Source: JALHFZ01 sp964483085
Lineage (GTDB): Bacteria > Synergistota > Synergistia > Synergistales > Aminobacteriaceae
Length of the DNA stretch: 64,000 nucleotides
Direction: 5' to 3'
Assembly (NCBI GenBank): GCA_964483085.1
Contig: CAYZZX010000003.1
Location: 1-64,000, forward strand
Shown: positions 51,273 to 59,893 of the stretch, piece after piece
Position numbering within the stretch: position 1 is the stretch's first letter
How the letters are laid out: each line of letters begins with the position of its first letter
Translations under genes and position numbers: made by a program
The notes under the pieces: model-generated
What the model was told of the DNA's origin: nothing
The model's input: only the letters and a program-made list of their open reading frames with translations
Databases searched by the model: none

Positions 51273-51994
51273 AGAGCATTTTCCTTTCGGGAAAGAAACT
51301 GCAGCCCCTTCTCCGCGGCGGCAAACTCGGCGGACTTCCGGGACTGGCCTGTACCCTCTCCCGCAGTCTCTCCTGAAAGAAGAATTCGCACGGTGAAGAA
51401 AGGAGCGTGGGACGGGCCCTCCACAGCTACGGTCTCGTAGGCCGGAAGCCCGAGTCTATGCTCCTGGCAGGCTCTCTGAAGTCTTGATTTCGGGTCATCC
51501 TCCTCTTCAGAGAAGACAAGGCGGGAGTTCTGAAAGGAGAGGTAGGCCGATATTGTCCGGGAAACCCCTTCGTACCCTCCGTCAAGAAAAATAGCGCCGA
51601 TCAGCGCCTCTGCTGCGTCCGCGCAGATAGAGCCGCTCTCATCATTCCGGGCCATCCCCTTTCCTTTTTTCAGAAGAACGCAGACCCCCATGGCCTGCCC
51701 CCATGCAAGAAGTGCACTGCCGCACACAAGGGAGGCTCTCCTTTGCGAAAGCGCTCCTTCGTCCCATTCGGGAAATTCCGAAAACAGGCTGTGAGAGACG
51801 CAGAGTTGAAGGACGGCGTCGCCGAGAAACTCAAGCCGTTCGTTCGCAAGAGCGATGCCGTGCTCGTAGGCATAGGAGGAATGAGTGAGTGCCTTTTCGA
51901 GCAGAAACGGATCGGTAAAAAAATACCCGACCCGTTCCTGAAGTTTTCGCAGCTCGCCGGTAAACCACCGAGTGTATTCTTCGCTGCAGGTCAT
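51269..51994 (-). CDS. rnc: ribonuclease III
   Basis: Double-strand-specific RNase for rRNA and mRNA processing. The 241-residue protein has LTHSSYAYEHGIALANERLEFLGDAVLQL, the family signature with acidic catalytic residues, ADAAEALIGAIFLDGGYEGV with the second acidic pair, and a C-terminal double-stranded RNA-binding domain (DPKSRLQRACQEHRLGLPAYETV, EGTGQSRKSAEFAAAEKGLQFL). It follows fabF after 15 bases, the usual acpP-fabF-rnc order. Confidence 0.95.
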   Translation of the reverse strand: MTCSEEYTRWFTGELRKLQERVGYFFTDPFLLEKALTHSSYAYEHGIALANERLEFLGDAVLQLCVSHSLFSEFPEWDEGALSQRRASLVCGSALLAWGQAMGVCVLLKKGKGMARNDESGSICADAAEALIGAIFLDGGYEGVSRTISAYLSFQNSRLVFSEEEDDPKSRLQRACQEHRLGLPAYETVAVEGPSHAPFFTVRILLSGETAGEGTGQSRKSAEFAAAEKGLQFLSRKENAL

Positions 51995-52009
51995 GGGAAG
52001 GTGGGTACC

Positions 52010-53248
52010 TTATCCCTCAAATTTCTGAAAGGCGAGCACTCCGTTGTGCCCTCCGAAACCAAAGCTGTTGATAAGCAGCCGGGATACCTTCTGTTCGATT
52101 GCCTTGGGGCCCACCACCCTGACGGGGCATTCCGGGTCGAGGTTGTCGAGGTTGATCGTGGGGTGGATGATTCCCTCCTCGATGGACTGCAACGCGGCAA
52201 TAGTCTCGAGAGCTCCCGCTGCGCCGAGGCAGTGGCCGATCATTGACTTTGTTGAGTTCACCCAGACGTTATCGGTATGCTCTCCGAGCACATTTCTGAT
52301 AGCCAGGGATTCCATCTTGTCGTTGAGCACCGTCGAAGTTCCGTGTGCATTTACATACTCCACATCTTCGGGGAGCCATTTCGCCGAATGCATTGCCTTT
52401 CTCATGGCTCTGGAGGCACCTTCTCCATTCGGGTCGGGGGCAGTGATATGGCTTGCATCACAGGTTGTTCCGTAGCCTACGAGTTCAGCGTAGATATGAG
52501 CTCCCCGCGCTTTTGCGTGTTCGAGTTCCTCGAGGACAAGCACACCCGCTCCCTCGCCCATGACAAAACCGTCCCGGTCCACGTCGAAGGGGCGAGACGC
52601 TTTTTCCGGTTCGCTGATCCGAGTGGACAGGGCCTTCATGGCCGCAAACCCGGCGATGCTTATACTCCGCAGGGCTGCTTCTGTGCCACCCGCAAGGATC
52701 ACATCAGCGTCGTCCCGTATAATTGTGTGATAGGCCTCACCCATACTATGCACCGATGTGGCGCAGGCCGTAACGACACAGATGTTGGGCCCCTTGGCGT
52801 TGTGCTTGATGGCCACATAGGCTGTGGACATGTTGCTGATCATCATGGGAATGAAGAAGGGGCTCACCCGTTTCGGTCCTTTCTCCATCATTGTCTTGAA
52901 ATTATTAAAAGTGGTCTCGATGCCGCCCTGACCGCTTCCTATGTAGACTCCAAATTTATGGGGATCCAGAGCTGCGGTATCAAGTTTCGCGTCCTCAACC
53001 GCAAGATCGGCCGCCGCGACAGCGAACTGAATTACTCTGTCGGAGCGTTTTGCTTCTTTACCGTCCATCCATCTGACAGGATCGAAATCCTTGATTTCAG
53101 CTCCAATAGGAACGGGACAGTCGCTCACATCAAAAGTGGTGAGAGCACCGACACCGTTTTTTCCTTCTTTCAGAGCCTGCCAGTAATTTTCTTTTCCCAT
53201 GGCGATTGGACTAGCTACTCCAAGTCCTGTAATGACAACCCTTCTCAC
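52010..53248 (-). CDS. fabF: beta-ketoacyl-ACP synthase II
   Basis: Condensing enzyme for fatty-acid chain elongation. The 412-residue thiolase-fold protein has the active-site Cys162 in VVTACATSVHSMGEAY and the two His of the triad in NAHGTSTVLND and KSMIGHCLGAAGALE. GSGQGGIETTFNNF near the start and NSFGFGGHNGVLAF at the end are typical. Part of the FapR-headed operon. Confidence 0.96.
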   Translation of the reverse strand: MRRVVITGLGVASPIAMGKENYWQALKEGKNGVGALTTFDVSDCPVPIGAEIKDFDPVRWMDGKEAKRSDRVIQFAVAAADLAVEDAKLDTAALDPHKFGVYIGSGQGGIETTFNNFKTMMEKGPKRVSPFFIPMMISNMSTAYVAIKHNAKGPNICVVTACATSVHSMGEAYHTIIRDDADVILAGGTEAALRSISIAGFAAMKALSTRISEPEKASRPFDVDRDGFVMGEGAGVLVLEELEHAKARGAHIYAELVGYGTTCDASHITAPDPNGEGASRAMRKAMHSAKWLPEDVEYVNAHGTSTVLNDKMESLAIRNVLGEHTDNVWVNSTKSMIGHCLGAAGALETIAALQSIEEGIIHPTINLDNLDPECPVRVVGPKAIEQKVSRLLINSFGFGGHNGVLAFQKFEG

Positions 53249-53353
53249 TACGCTTCACTCCTCCGCTGCGAGGGCCGAATTCATGCCTCTTATTGGAATT
53301 CCGGAAACGGAAATCAGCAGCATTTCCGCTCCGGAATTCCCTGTTTCAAAGGG

Positions 53354-53605
53354 TTACTCGTCTACGCCGAGTTTGCCCAGAGTGTAATTCATGGCTTCTC
53401 CGACTGTAGTCAGCTTTTCAGCGTCCTCGTCGGGAATTTCAATGTCAAATTCTTCTTCGATTCCCATGATAAGTTCAACGATATCAAGGGAGTCTGCTCC
53501 AAGATCCTCCACAAAAGAAGCTTCGGGAACGATCTGGTCCTCCTCGACGTCAAGTCTGTCGATGATAATCTCCTTCAACCGGGAAAGCATTTCCTCTTTT
53601 TTCAT
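53354..53605 (-). CDS. acpP: acyl carrier protein
   Basis: An 83-residue acidic helical protein with the phosphopantetheine attachment Ser39 in EDLGADSLDIVELIMGIEEEF. It is charged by AcpS (565-933). Between fabG and fabF in the FapR-regulated operon; the 105-base gap to fabF is free of other features. Confidence 0.97.
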   Translation of the reverse strand: MKKEEMLSRLKEIIIDRLDVEEDQIVPEASFVEDLGADSLDIVELIMGIEEEFDIEIPDEDAEKLTTVGEAMNYTLGKLGVDE

Positions 53606-53633
53606 TCATGTTCACCCCCTTCCAGTTCTCTTT

Positions 53634-54377
53634 TTAACACATGGTCATGCCGCCGTCTACGGCAATGACTTGTCCCGTTATATATGACGCTTCCGGGGAA
53701 GCGAGAAACCCCGCCACTTCCGCTACATCCTCGGGGTTTCCCGGCCTTCCGGCGGGAATCTGTCTCATCAACGCCTCCCGTGCCTCGACAGGGAGGGAAT
53801 CGGTCATATCGGATGAAATGAAGCCGGGAGCAATGGCGTTTGCGGTAATGCCCCGGGCGGCGTACTCCCGGGCGACGGATTTCGTCAGCCCGATGACTCC
53901 GGCCTTTGATGCGCAGTAGTTTGCCTGGCCGGGATTTCCGATTATGGCAACAACGGAGGCGAGGTTTATGATCCTGCCCCACTTCGCTCTGACCATGCTC
54001 CGGAGAGCCTCCCTGGTGCAATAATACACCGAGGAGAGGTTGGCCTCCAGCACTGAATGCCAATCTTCATCCTTCATTCGAAGAATCAGGCCGTCCCGGG
54101 TTATGCCCGCATTGTTCACGAGCACGGACGGTGAGCCCAGCTCTTTCTGTACGGCAGCGAAGAGCTTTTTGACCTCTTCGCCTTTCGAGACATCTCCCTG
54201 AAAGGGCAGAGCTTCGCCTCCCCTCTCCCGGATGATGCCGCAGACTTCATGGGCAGCCTTCTCGCTCTTGCTGTAATTGACCGCGAGGGCAAAACCCCGT
54301 TCAGCCAGTACAAGAGCGATCGCCCTGCCGATGCCTCTTCCTCCGCCGGTGACGAGAGCGATTTTCCTGTCAGTCAT
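53634..54377 (-). CDS. fabG: 3-oxoacyl-ACP reductase
   Basis: NADPH-dependent short-chain dehydrogenase in fatty-acid elongation. The 247-residue protein has VTGGGRGIGRAIALVLAERG, the NNAGITRDGLILRMKDEDW motif, the catalytic Ser in INLASVVAIIGNPGQANYCASKAGVIGL with YXXXK, and the C-terminal ITGQVIAVDGGMTM. It overlaps fabD by eight bases. Confidence 0.95.
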   Translation of the reverse strand: MTDRKIALVTGGGRGIGRAIALVLAERGFALAVNYSKSEKAAHEVCGIIRERGGEALPFQGDVSKGEEVKKLFAAVQKELGSPSVLVNNAGITRDGLILRMKDEDWHSVLEANLSSVYYCTREALRSMVRAKWGRIINLASVVAIIGNPGQANYCASKAGVIGLTKSVAREYAARGITANAIAPGFISSDMTDSLPVEAREALMRQIPAGRPGNPEDVAEVAGFLASPEASYITGQVIAVDGGMTMC

Positions 54378-55326
54378 TGGACGACTCTCCCTTCAGAAAG
54401 GACAGTGCGGATTCGATCTCTTCAAGTCTCCCGAAAGAGCGGACTGCAAGGCCTTTACGGCACTTCTTCACAATACCTGCGAGAACAGTTCCGGGACCTA
54501 TTTCGAGAAAACCCTGCACTCCTCTGTCTGCCATGAAACAGACTGAATCACACCAGAGAACCGGGTGAAATGTCTGGTCGAAAAGGGCCCGCTGAATCTC
54601 CTCCACAGCCGAGACCGGCTTCGCCCATGCGTTGGACACAATAGGGGTTGAGGGGTTCTTCCATGAACATTCCCCGAAAGCCTCCAGAAGTTTGTCGGCC
54701 ACAGGGCGCATCTGTCTGCTGTGAAAGGGTGCGCTGACGTTGAGAGGAACAACTCTTTTCGCTCCCCGCTCTTTTGCCAGTGCCATGACGCCCTTCACGA
54801 AATCCGTCTCGCCGGAGACGACCACCTGTCCCGGAGAGTTGAAGTTAGCGGGCTGGCATTCCCCCGAAGGAGCGCCCTCCCGGCATATCTCCTCCACCAC
54901 CGAGGGATCGAGACCGAGGATGGCGGCCATGGCTCCCTTCCCCTCGGGAACGGCCTCCTGCATGAGCCTTCCCCTCAGATGAACGAGCCGGGCGCCGTCT
55001 TCAAGGGAGAGGGCACCTCCGGCAACAAGGGCCGTATATTCTCCGAGGCTGTGCCCTGCGAGAAAATGAGGGAGCAGGGGTTCTCCAGCTCTTTCTTTCA
55101 GTACCTCGAAACAGGCAATGCTTGTGGCAAGCAGTGCGGGCTGAGTCAGGGCGGTCCGCTTCAGATCCTCCTCCGGCCCGTCAAAGATCGTCCGGGAAAG
55201 GGGAAAGGAGAGAGCGTCGTCCACCCTCGAAAAAACCTCCGCCGCTGCGGGAAAGGCGTCCGCCAGGTCCTTTCCCATGCCTACCTCCTGCGACCCCTGA
55301 CCGGGGAAAACCAGCGAGTAGATCAT
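54370..55326 (-). CDS. fabD: malonyl-CoA:ACP transacylase
   Basis: Loads malonyl groups onto ACP. It has 318 residues, with LVFPGQGSQEVGMGKDL at the start and the nucleophile in LAGHSLGEYTALVAGG; the catalytic His follows in NVSAPFHSRQMRPVADKL. The ATG at 55326 overlaps the fabK stop by four bases; the open frame continues to 55485 inside fabK but is not needed. Confidence 0.95.
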   Translation of the reverse strand: MIYSLVFPGQGSQEVGMGKDLADAFPAAAEVFSRVDDALSFPLSRTIFDGPEEDLKRTALTQPALLATSIACFEVLKERAGEPLLPHFLAGHSLGEYTALVAGGALSLEDGARLVHLRGRLMQEAVPEGKGAMAAILGLDPSVVEEICREGAPSGECQPANFNSPGQVVVSGETDFVKGVMALAKERGAKRVVPLNVSAPFHSRQMRPVADKLLEAFGECSWKNPSTPIVSNAWAKPVSAVEEIQRALFDQTFHPVLWCDSVCFMADRGVQGFLEIGPGTVLAGIVKKCRKGLAVRSFGRLEEIESALSFLKGESSND

Positions 55327-56324
55327 TCTGAGACTTTCTCTCCGGCCGGACAGCGTACAAGAGGACTTTCCGCCAGATCGCGGCTGATTTTGCAGGCAGA
55401 GGCAAACATCTCCGAGATAATCACGCCGGCTGGAAGAATTTCCTTCACGAGGGCTGCGGACTGGCCAGCCATCATCGACCCCCACTCCACATCTCCGTCA
55501 ACCACAGCGGCCCGAAGCCGTCCCGCTCCAAGACGTTCGATTTCTTCTATAGAGGCATTCTGCTTTTCGAGCTCCTCGAATTTTCCGGTGAGCTTATTCT
55601 TCAGACAGCGGACGGGATGCCCGGTGGAACGGCCAGTGACGGAGTTGCTCCGGTCCCTCGCGGCGAGAACGGCCTGCTTGTAGGCCGGGTGCACTGTGGA
55701 TTCCTCGCAGCAGATGAACCTCGTTCCCACTTGAACGCCCTCCGCTCCGAGGGCAAAGGCCGCAGCCACTCCTCGTCCGTCCGCGATCCCTCCTGCGGCG
55801 ATAACGGGAATTTTCACCGAATCAACCACCTGGGGGATCATCACCATAGTGGTCAGCTCACCAATATGCCCGCCGGCCTCCATTCCCTCCGCTACGACAG
55901 CGTCAGCTCCCTGCTTCTCCACTCGCCGCGCCTGAGCGACGGAGGCGATGACGGGGACGATGACCGTTCCGAGAGGTTTGAGACGGTCGATGACCCTTCC
56001 GGGACTTCCCGCTCCTGTCGTCACAATCGGCACGCGATGCTTTGCCGCAAGAGAGATGACATCATCCACCGTGGGGGAAAGGAGCATGATGTTCAGGCCG
56101 AAGGGTTTGTCCGTAAGTCTTCGCACCTTGAGAATCTGTTCCTCAAGCAGTTCGGGGGGCATACTTGAAGCGGCGATGATGCCGAGTCCTCCGCCGTTGC
56201 TCACTGCCGCTGCCAGCTCGGCATCGGCCACCCAGGCCATCCCCCCCTGCACAAGCGGATAGGTGCATCCAAAAAGACGGGTTATGCGGTTTTCCCCGAA
56301 GGAAAATGCCGTGTCATGCTTCAT
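55323..56324 (-). CDS. fabK: enoyl-ACP reductase II (FMN-dependent)
   Basis: Final reduction step of fatty-acid elongation using the FMN TIM-barrel type, not FabI. The 333-residue protein shows CTYPLVQGGMAWVADAELAAAVSNGGGLGIIA, GADAVVAEGMEAGGHIGELTTMVMIPQVVDSV and PVIAAGGIADGRGVAAAFALGAEGVQVGTRF, the FabK/nitronate monooxygenase pattern. GGAGG is eight bases before ATG 56324. Overlaps fabH by 11 bases. Its fab-operon context supports FabK over a nitronate monooxygenase. Confidence 0.93.
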   Translation of the reverse strand: MKHDTAFSFGENRITRLFGCTYPLVQGGMAWVADAELAAAVSNGGGLGIIAASSMPPELLEEQILKVRRLTDKPFGLNIMLLSPTVDDVISLAAKHRVPIVTTGAGSPGRVIDRLKPLGTVIVPVIASVAQARRVEKQGADAVVAEGMEAGGHIGELTTMVMIPQVVDSVKIPVIAAGGIADGRGVAAAFALGAEGVQVGTRFICCEESTVHPAYKQAVLAARDRSNSVTGRSTGHPVRCLKNKLTGKFEELEKQNASIEEIERLGAGRLRAAVVDGDVEWGSMMAGQSAALVKEILPAGVIISEMFASACKISRDLAESPLVRCPAGEKVSE

Positions 56325-57312
56325 ATATAATACCTCCGTATGTCATGCCGGCTCCAAAAGCGGTGAAGAGAAGTTTTTCTCCCTTCCGGAGCCGTTTATC
56401 CCTCAAGAATTCAGAAAGGGCGATAAAGAGAGACGCCGCTGAAGTATTTCCATATTCAGCGATATTCAGGATCACCTTATCCGGAGAGATGCCCAGGCGC
56501 TCCGCCGACCGCTCGATGATCCTCTGGTTGGCCTGGTGAAAGAACCACCAGTCGATATCCTCGGGAGAAAGCCCCGACGCCTCGCAATAGCTCCGGAGGA
56601 AGGGGGGGATTGTCCTGTTCACGAACTTGAAGACATCGTTCCCCTTCATGGCGACGTAGTGAAGATTATTTTTCACAGTTTCACAGCTCGCAGGATGCTC
56701 CACCACTCCACCCGGCAGGGTGATCTGCTCGTGTTTTGTTCCGTCGCACCGCAGCTCAGATGAGAGAAATCTTCCCTCACCCTCCCGGGACGGGCCGAGG
56801 ACGACCGCTCCCGCACCGTCTCCGAAGAGTACGCAGGTGTTCCGGTCCGTCCAGTCGATGAGAGGAGAGAGGACCTCAGCTCCGATGACAAGCACCCGCT
56901 TCCACAGGCCGGAAGCAATCCCTCCGGCGGCGACTGCCATGGCGTAGACGCCGCTCGTGCACCCCGACTGAACGTCGAAGGCTCCGGCGTTCAGTGCACC
57001 GAGTAGTCCCTGTACCTTGGGGCCGACTCCCGGGAAGAGGGTGTCCGGGCTGTTCGTGGCCACAATGATCATATCCAGTTCGGAGGGGTCCACTCCGGCG
57101 TCATCAAGGGCGGCCCGGGCGGCCTTTTCAGCGATAGTACTCGTCAGTTCTCCTTCAGCGGCAATATGGCGGCGCTGAATACCGGTACGATCGCGAATCC
57201 ACTCGTCGCTTGTCTCCACGAGCTTCGAAAGATCATCGTTTGTAAGAATCCTCTCTGGAACGTACATGCCGCTTCCCCATAGGGAAACCGGTATTCCCTG
57301 AAAAAAAGCCAT
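56314..57312 (-). CDS. fabH: beta-ketoacyl-ACP synthase III
   Basis: Starts fatty-acid synthesis by condensing acyl-CoA with malonyl-ACP. The 332-residue protein has Cys118 in DVQSGCTSGVYAMAVA, the His in WWFFHQANQRIIERSAERL, and the Asn in ILNIAEYGNTSAASLFIAL. ATG 57312 has AAGGAGG eight bases upstream; a GTG at 57330 overlaps the plsX stop and lacks such spacing. The gene order plsX-fabH-fabK-fabD-fabG is typical of Gram-positives and many anaerobes. Confidence 0.95.
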   Translation of the reverse strand: MAFFQGIPVSLWGSGMYVPERILTNDDLSKLVETSDEWIRDRTGIQRRHIAAEGELTSTIAEKAARAALDDAGVDPSELDMIIVATNSPDTLFPGVGPKVQGLLGALNAGAFDVQSGCTSGVYAMAVAAGGIASGLWKRVLVIGAEVLSPLIDWTDRNTCVLFGDGAGAVVLGPSREGEGRFLSSELRCDGTKHEQITLPGGVVEHPASCETVKNNLHYVAMKGNDVFKFVNRTIPPFLRSYCEASGLSPEDIDWWFFHQANQRIIERSAERLGISPDKVILNIAEYGNTSAASLFIALSEFLRDKRLRKGEKLLFTAFGAGMTYGGIIYEA

Positions 57313-57326
57313 TCTATAAACCTCCT

Positions 57327-58316
57327 TCACTCCAACTCTTCCTGAATAAGCTCTACGCCTTTCTGGAGGGCGAAATTACGGGCCACAGAGAGGGCACTGG
57401 TGATGGCAGGTGCCTTCGACCTGCCGTGGGCTTTTACAACGACGCCGTTCACTCCCAGAAGGGGTGTTCCGCCATGTTTTTCATAGTTGAAGCGAGACCA
57501 GAGATCCTTCATCATGGGGATCATAAAGACCATCCCCATCTTCGGCAGGATCCGCTGCCCCACCTCCTCCTTCAAAATGGAGGCCACAGCTGTCATCAAC
57601 CCTTCAGCGAACTTCAATATGACATTGCCGGAGAATCCATCGCATACCACTACGTCGGCACGACTGTAGGGGATGTCATCCCCTTCAACGTACCCGGTGT
57701 AGTTGAGGGAGCTCCCCAGGAGCAACTCCCGTGCGGCGGAGATGACCTCGTCTCCCTTGATCTCCTCCGAGCCGTTTGAAAGAAGAGCTACCTGCGGCTC
57801 AGAAACGCCGAGGATCTTCTTTGAATAAACATTCCCCATGTGGGCGAACTGGTAAAGGTTAACGGACTTGCTTCTCACCGTGGCTCCCACATCAAGAAGG
57901 AAAGTATACTTATTGAGGGTGGGAAGCGCAACACCGAAGGCAGGCCGATCGATGCCCCGAATTCTTCCCGCCACGAGCACTCCGCCCGCCACGATGGCTC
58001 CAGTGTTGCCAGCGGAGACGCATCCCTGAGCTTCCTTTGACCGGACCATTTCCATGGCAAGGCGAAGGCTGGAATTCCGTTTTTTTCTCATTGCCCGGGT
58101 CGGGTGTTCGTCCATCCCGATCATTTCCTCGGCATGAACGATGGAAAGCCGCTTTCTTATACCCTGCGGAAGGGGTTCGAGGAGAGGTTCGATCTCCTCT
58201 TTTTTCCCCACAAGGATAAGCTCGAGGTCTTTATACGTATCGCAGGCAGCTGCAGCCCCTTTGCAGATCTCGGCAGGACCGTGGTCGCCGCCCATGGCAT
58301 CCAGAGCAAGAATCAA
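57327..58316 (-). CDS. plsX: phosphate acyltransferase PlsX
   Basis: Makes acyl-phosphate from acyl-ACP for phospholipid synthesis. It has 329 residues: ILALDAMGGDHGPAEICKGAA, GCVSAGNTGAIVAGGV, DVGATVRSKSVNLYQFAHMG, VVCDGFSGNVILKFAEGL and GGTPLLGVNGVVVKAHGRSK. I chose TTG 58316 because GAGGTGA lies seven bases upstream and because homologues start right at this strand; the ORF extends to 58373 inside fapR. It follows fapR after 22 bases, the classic FapR-regulated pair. Confidence 0.94.
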   Translation of the reverse strand: MILALDAMGGDHGPAEICKGAAAACDTYKDLELILVGKKEEIEPLLEPLPQGIRKRLSIVHAEEMIGMDEHPTRAMRKKRNSSLRLAMEMVRSKEAQGCVSAGNTGAIVAGGVLVAGRIRGIDRPAFGVALPTLNKYTFLLDVGATVRSKSVNLYQFAHMGNVYSKKILGVSEPQVALLSNGSEEIKGDEVISAARELLLGSSLNYTGYVEGDDIPYSRADVVVCDGFSGNVILKFAEGLMTAVASILKEEVGQRILPKMGMVFMIPMMKDLWSRFNYEKHGGTPLLGVNGVVVKAHGRSKAPAITSALSVARNFALQKGVELIQEELE

Positions 58317-58338
58317 ATAGATGTCACCTCTCTCACTC

Positions 58339-58923
58339 TCAGGGTATTTCCTTACCGGGAATGGCCGCAGCAATGAAGCGGCCTATGAATATTTCCTGGT
58401 CTCCGACTCGTGTACGAACGCTCACTATGTACTTGTTCTCCTTGGAAACGCCAACCTTGGCCCGGGCGATGAGAGTGTCTCCCACTCTGGCGTGTCCCTT
58501 GTACTCGCCCCTCATCGAATCGATGATCACGAGATCGGCTTCCACTACAGCGATGGCGATGGTGCTCGCCTGAGCATAGATATAATGATCCCACACCATG
58601 TCTGTCTGACGAAAGGCCATCTCTCTGCGGGTCTGGAGAACTGAGAGGGCCCATTTATCCGGCTCGAGTTCGAGAAGATCTCCCACCACTTCATTTTCCT
58701 TGAGGGAGCGCAGCTTGCTCGTGGCCTTCTGGGCCATGGAGCGCATTCTCTCTCGAAGCTCAGGAAGAGCGAGCACCGCCCGGTCCATCCGAATTGTGCT
58801 GACGCTGACCTCAAGTATATGGGCCAGTTGCTCGTCAGTAGCCAGAGGCTTTTGCTCGATCAGTTTCAGTAGTTTGACCTGCCGGTTTTTCTTCCTTTGA
58901 GACGCTATGAAGGCTCCCTCCAA
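58339..58923 (-). CDS. fapR: transcription factor FapR
   Basis: Repressor of fatty-acid and phospholipid genes that is released by malonyl-CoA. The protein has an N-terminal helix-turn-helix (LATDEQLAHILEVSVSTIRMDRAVLALPELRERM) linked to a hot-dog effector domain (IYAQASTIAIAVVEADLVIIDSMRGEYKGHARVGDTLIARAKV). The open frame reaches a TTG at 58992, but that TTG is the -35 element of the promoter, so the real start lies downstream of it. I prefer TTG 58923 (AGGT upstream), giving 194 residues; an ATA six codons later after GGAGGG is the alternative. A near-consensus FapR box lies just upstream, implying autoregulation. Confidence 0.92.
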   Translation of the reverse strand: MEGAFIASQRKKNRQVKLLKLIEQKPLATDEQLAHILEVSVSTIRMDRAVLALPELRERMRSMAQKATSKLRSLKENEVVGDLLELEPDKWALSVLQTRREMAFRQTDMVWDHYIYAQASTIAIAVVEADLVIIDSMRGEYKGHARVGDTLIARAKVGVSKENKYIVSVRTRVGDQEIFIGRFIAAAIPGKEIP

Positions 58924-58924
58924 T

Positions 58925-58941
58925 TTGGGACCTGATACTAG
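58925..58941. promoter_or_regulatory. FapR operator
   Basis: TTGGGACCTGATACTAG on the plus strand. It agrees with the FapR consensus TTAGTACCTGATACTAA at 14 of 17 positions, with the right half CCTGATACTA exact. It lies about 15-30 bases downstream of the predicted start point, in the leader of fapR. Confidence 0.85.
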
Positions 58942-58963
58942 TATCTGCTCTGAAGATGAGGTA

Positions 58964-58992
58964 AGTATATTCTCGGAGAGAAACGACGTCAA
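58964..58992 (-). promoter_or_regulatory. promoter of the fapR-fab operon
   Basis: Minus strand TTGACG (58992-58987), a 17-base spacer and TATACT (58969-58964); start point near 58957. The -35 coincides with the first codons of the longest fapR reading frame, which rules that start out. Confidence 0.85.
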
Positions 58993-59017
58993 TACTCTTT
59001 TGAAAAAAACTTATAAA

Positions 59018-59048
59018 AATAACGGGAGAAGGTCACCCCTCTCCCGTT
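59018..59048 (-). terminator. terminator after rpmF
   Basis: Minus strand AACGGGAGA (59048-59040), 10-base loop, TCTCCCGTT (59029-59021), then ATTTTTATAAG. It separates the ackA-yceD-rpmF transcript from the fapR promoter. Confidence 0.75.
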
Positions 59049-59069
59049 ATTTCGCCTGCTGTTCTTTCT

Positions 59070-59276
59070 TCACGCTTCGTCTTTTTTTGCTCCCGCTGCT
59101 GTCATGACAACCTGTCTTCCGCGGTAATATCCGCAATCACCGCAGGCGCGGTAATTCAGGATCACTTCCCCGCAATGGGGGCAGGTGTTGACTTCAGGCG
59201 TCGAAAGCGAACCGATCCATTCCGACTTTCTTTTATGGGTTCGAGAATGGGATACTCTACTTTTTGGCACTGCCAT
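59070..59276 (-). CDS. rpmF: 50S ribosomal protein L32
   Basis: A 68-residue ribosomal protein. It begins with the typical MAVPKSRVSHSRTHKRKSEW and carries a half zinc ribbon: CPHCGEVILNYRACGDCGYYRG, two CXXC pairs. It follows yceD after 21 bases, a conserved pairing, and precedes the fatty-acid operon. Confidence 0.97.
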   Translation of the reverse strand: MAVPKSRVSHSRTHKRKSEWIGSLSTPEVNTCPHCGEVILNYRACGDCGYYRGRQVVMTAAGAKKDEA

Positions 59277-59297
59277 TTGAGACTTCCCTCCTTTACA

Positions 59298-59870
59298 CTA
59301 TTCCTCAGTATCTGAAATCTTCATATCGAGAAGCTTTTCGAGCCTGGGATCCGTCCGGTTTTGAGTGCATCCGCATTCACCTTCGCTGAGGGGCTTGCCG
59401 CAGAGAGGGCATATTCCTTTGCAATCCGGAGAACAGATAACATGAAGGGGAAGAGACACCATCACTGTTTCCCACACCTGATCAGCGATGTCGATGGTAT
59501 TTTTCCAGAAATCTGCGGGGACAAAAATAATATCCTCCTCCCCAGAATCCTCCGGAGGGCTCCCCTTCTTCCGCAATGTATAAAGATACATGAAATCGTT
59601 CATAATATCAATATCCGCAGGGCCAAGACAACGAGAACATGATGCCGAAAGAAGCATTTCAACGGCAATTTCGACGCTCAGCCCGCCGTCGACCCATTGA
59701 GCTTCTGCGTACACCTTCAGCGGCCCCTTAAAAGAGAATATTTGACCGTCGTAGGAGAGGGAGGAATCTACTGTTTTCTCCCAGATTCGGGAGGTACTTT
59801 CCGTGTCCTCTCCGAGCTCGGGAGTTTCCAGTTCAAAAACCCAGTCGGACGGTTTTTTCGTGAGCAGCAT
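59298..59870 (-). CDS. yceD: DUF177 family protein (YceD/YlbN-like)
   Basis: A 190-residue protein of the DUF177 family, generally next to rpmF and implicated in 23S rRNA levels. It has FKGPLKVYAEAQWVDGGLSVEIAVEMLLSASCSRCLGPADI in the middle, DIADQVWETVMVSLPLHVICSPDCKGICPLCGKPL near the end with CXXXCXXXCXXC-type cysteines, and a short acidic tail. Located between ackA and rpmF. Confidence 0.88.
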   Translation of the reverse strand: MLLTKKPSDWVFELETPELGEDTESTSRIWEKTVDSSLSYDGQIFSFKGPLKVYAEAQWVDGGLSVEIAVEMLLSASCSRCLGPADIDIMNDFMYLYTLRKKGSPPEDSGEEDIIFVPADFWKNTIDIADQVWETVMVSLPLHVICSPDCKGICPLCGKPLSEGECGCTQNRTDPRLEKLLDMKISDTEE

Positions 59871-59893
59871 AATTTCCCCCCTTCCGAATACCT

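Noticed and set aside
52277..53668. Plus-strand ORF of 463 codons opposite fabF and acpP
   Set aside because: Covers two well-defined genes on the other strand and has no domain.
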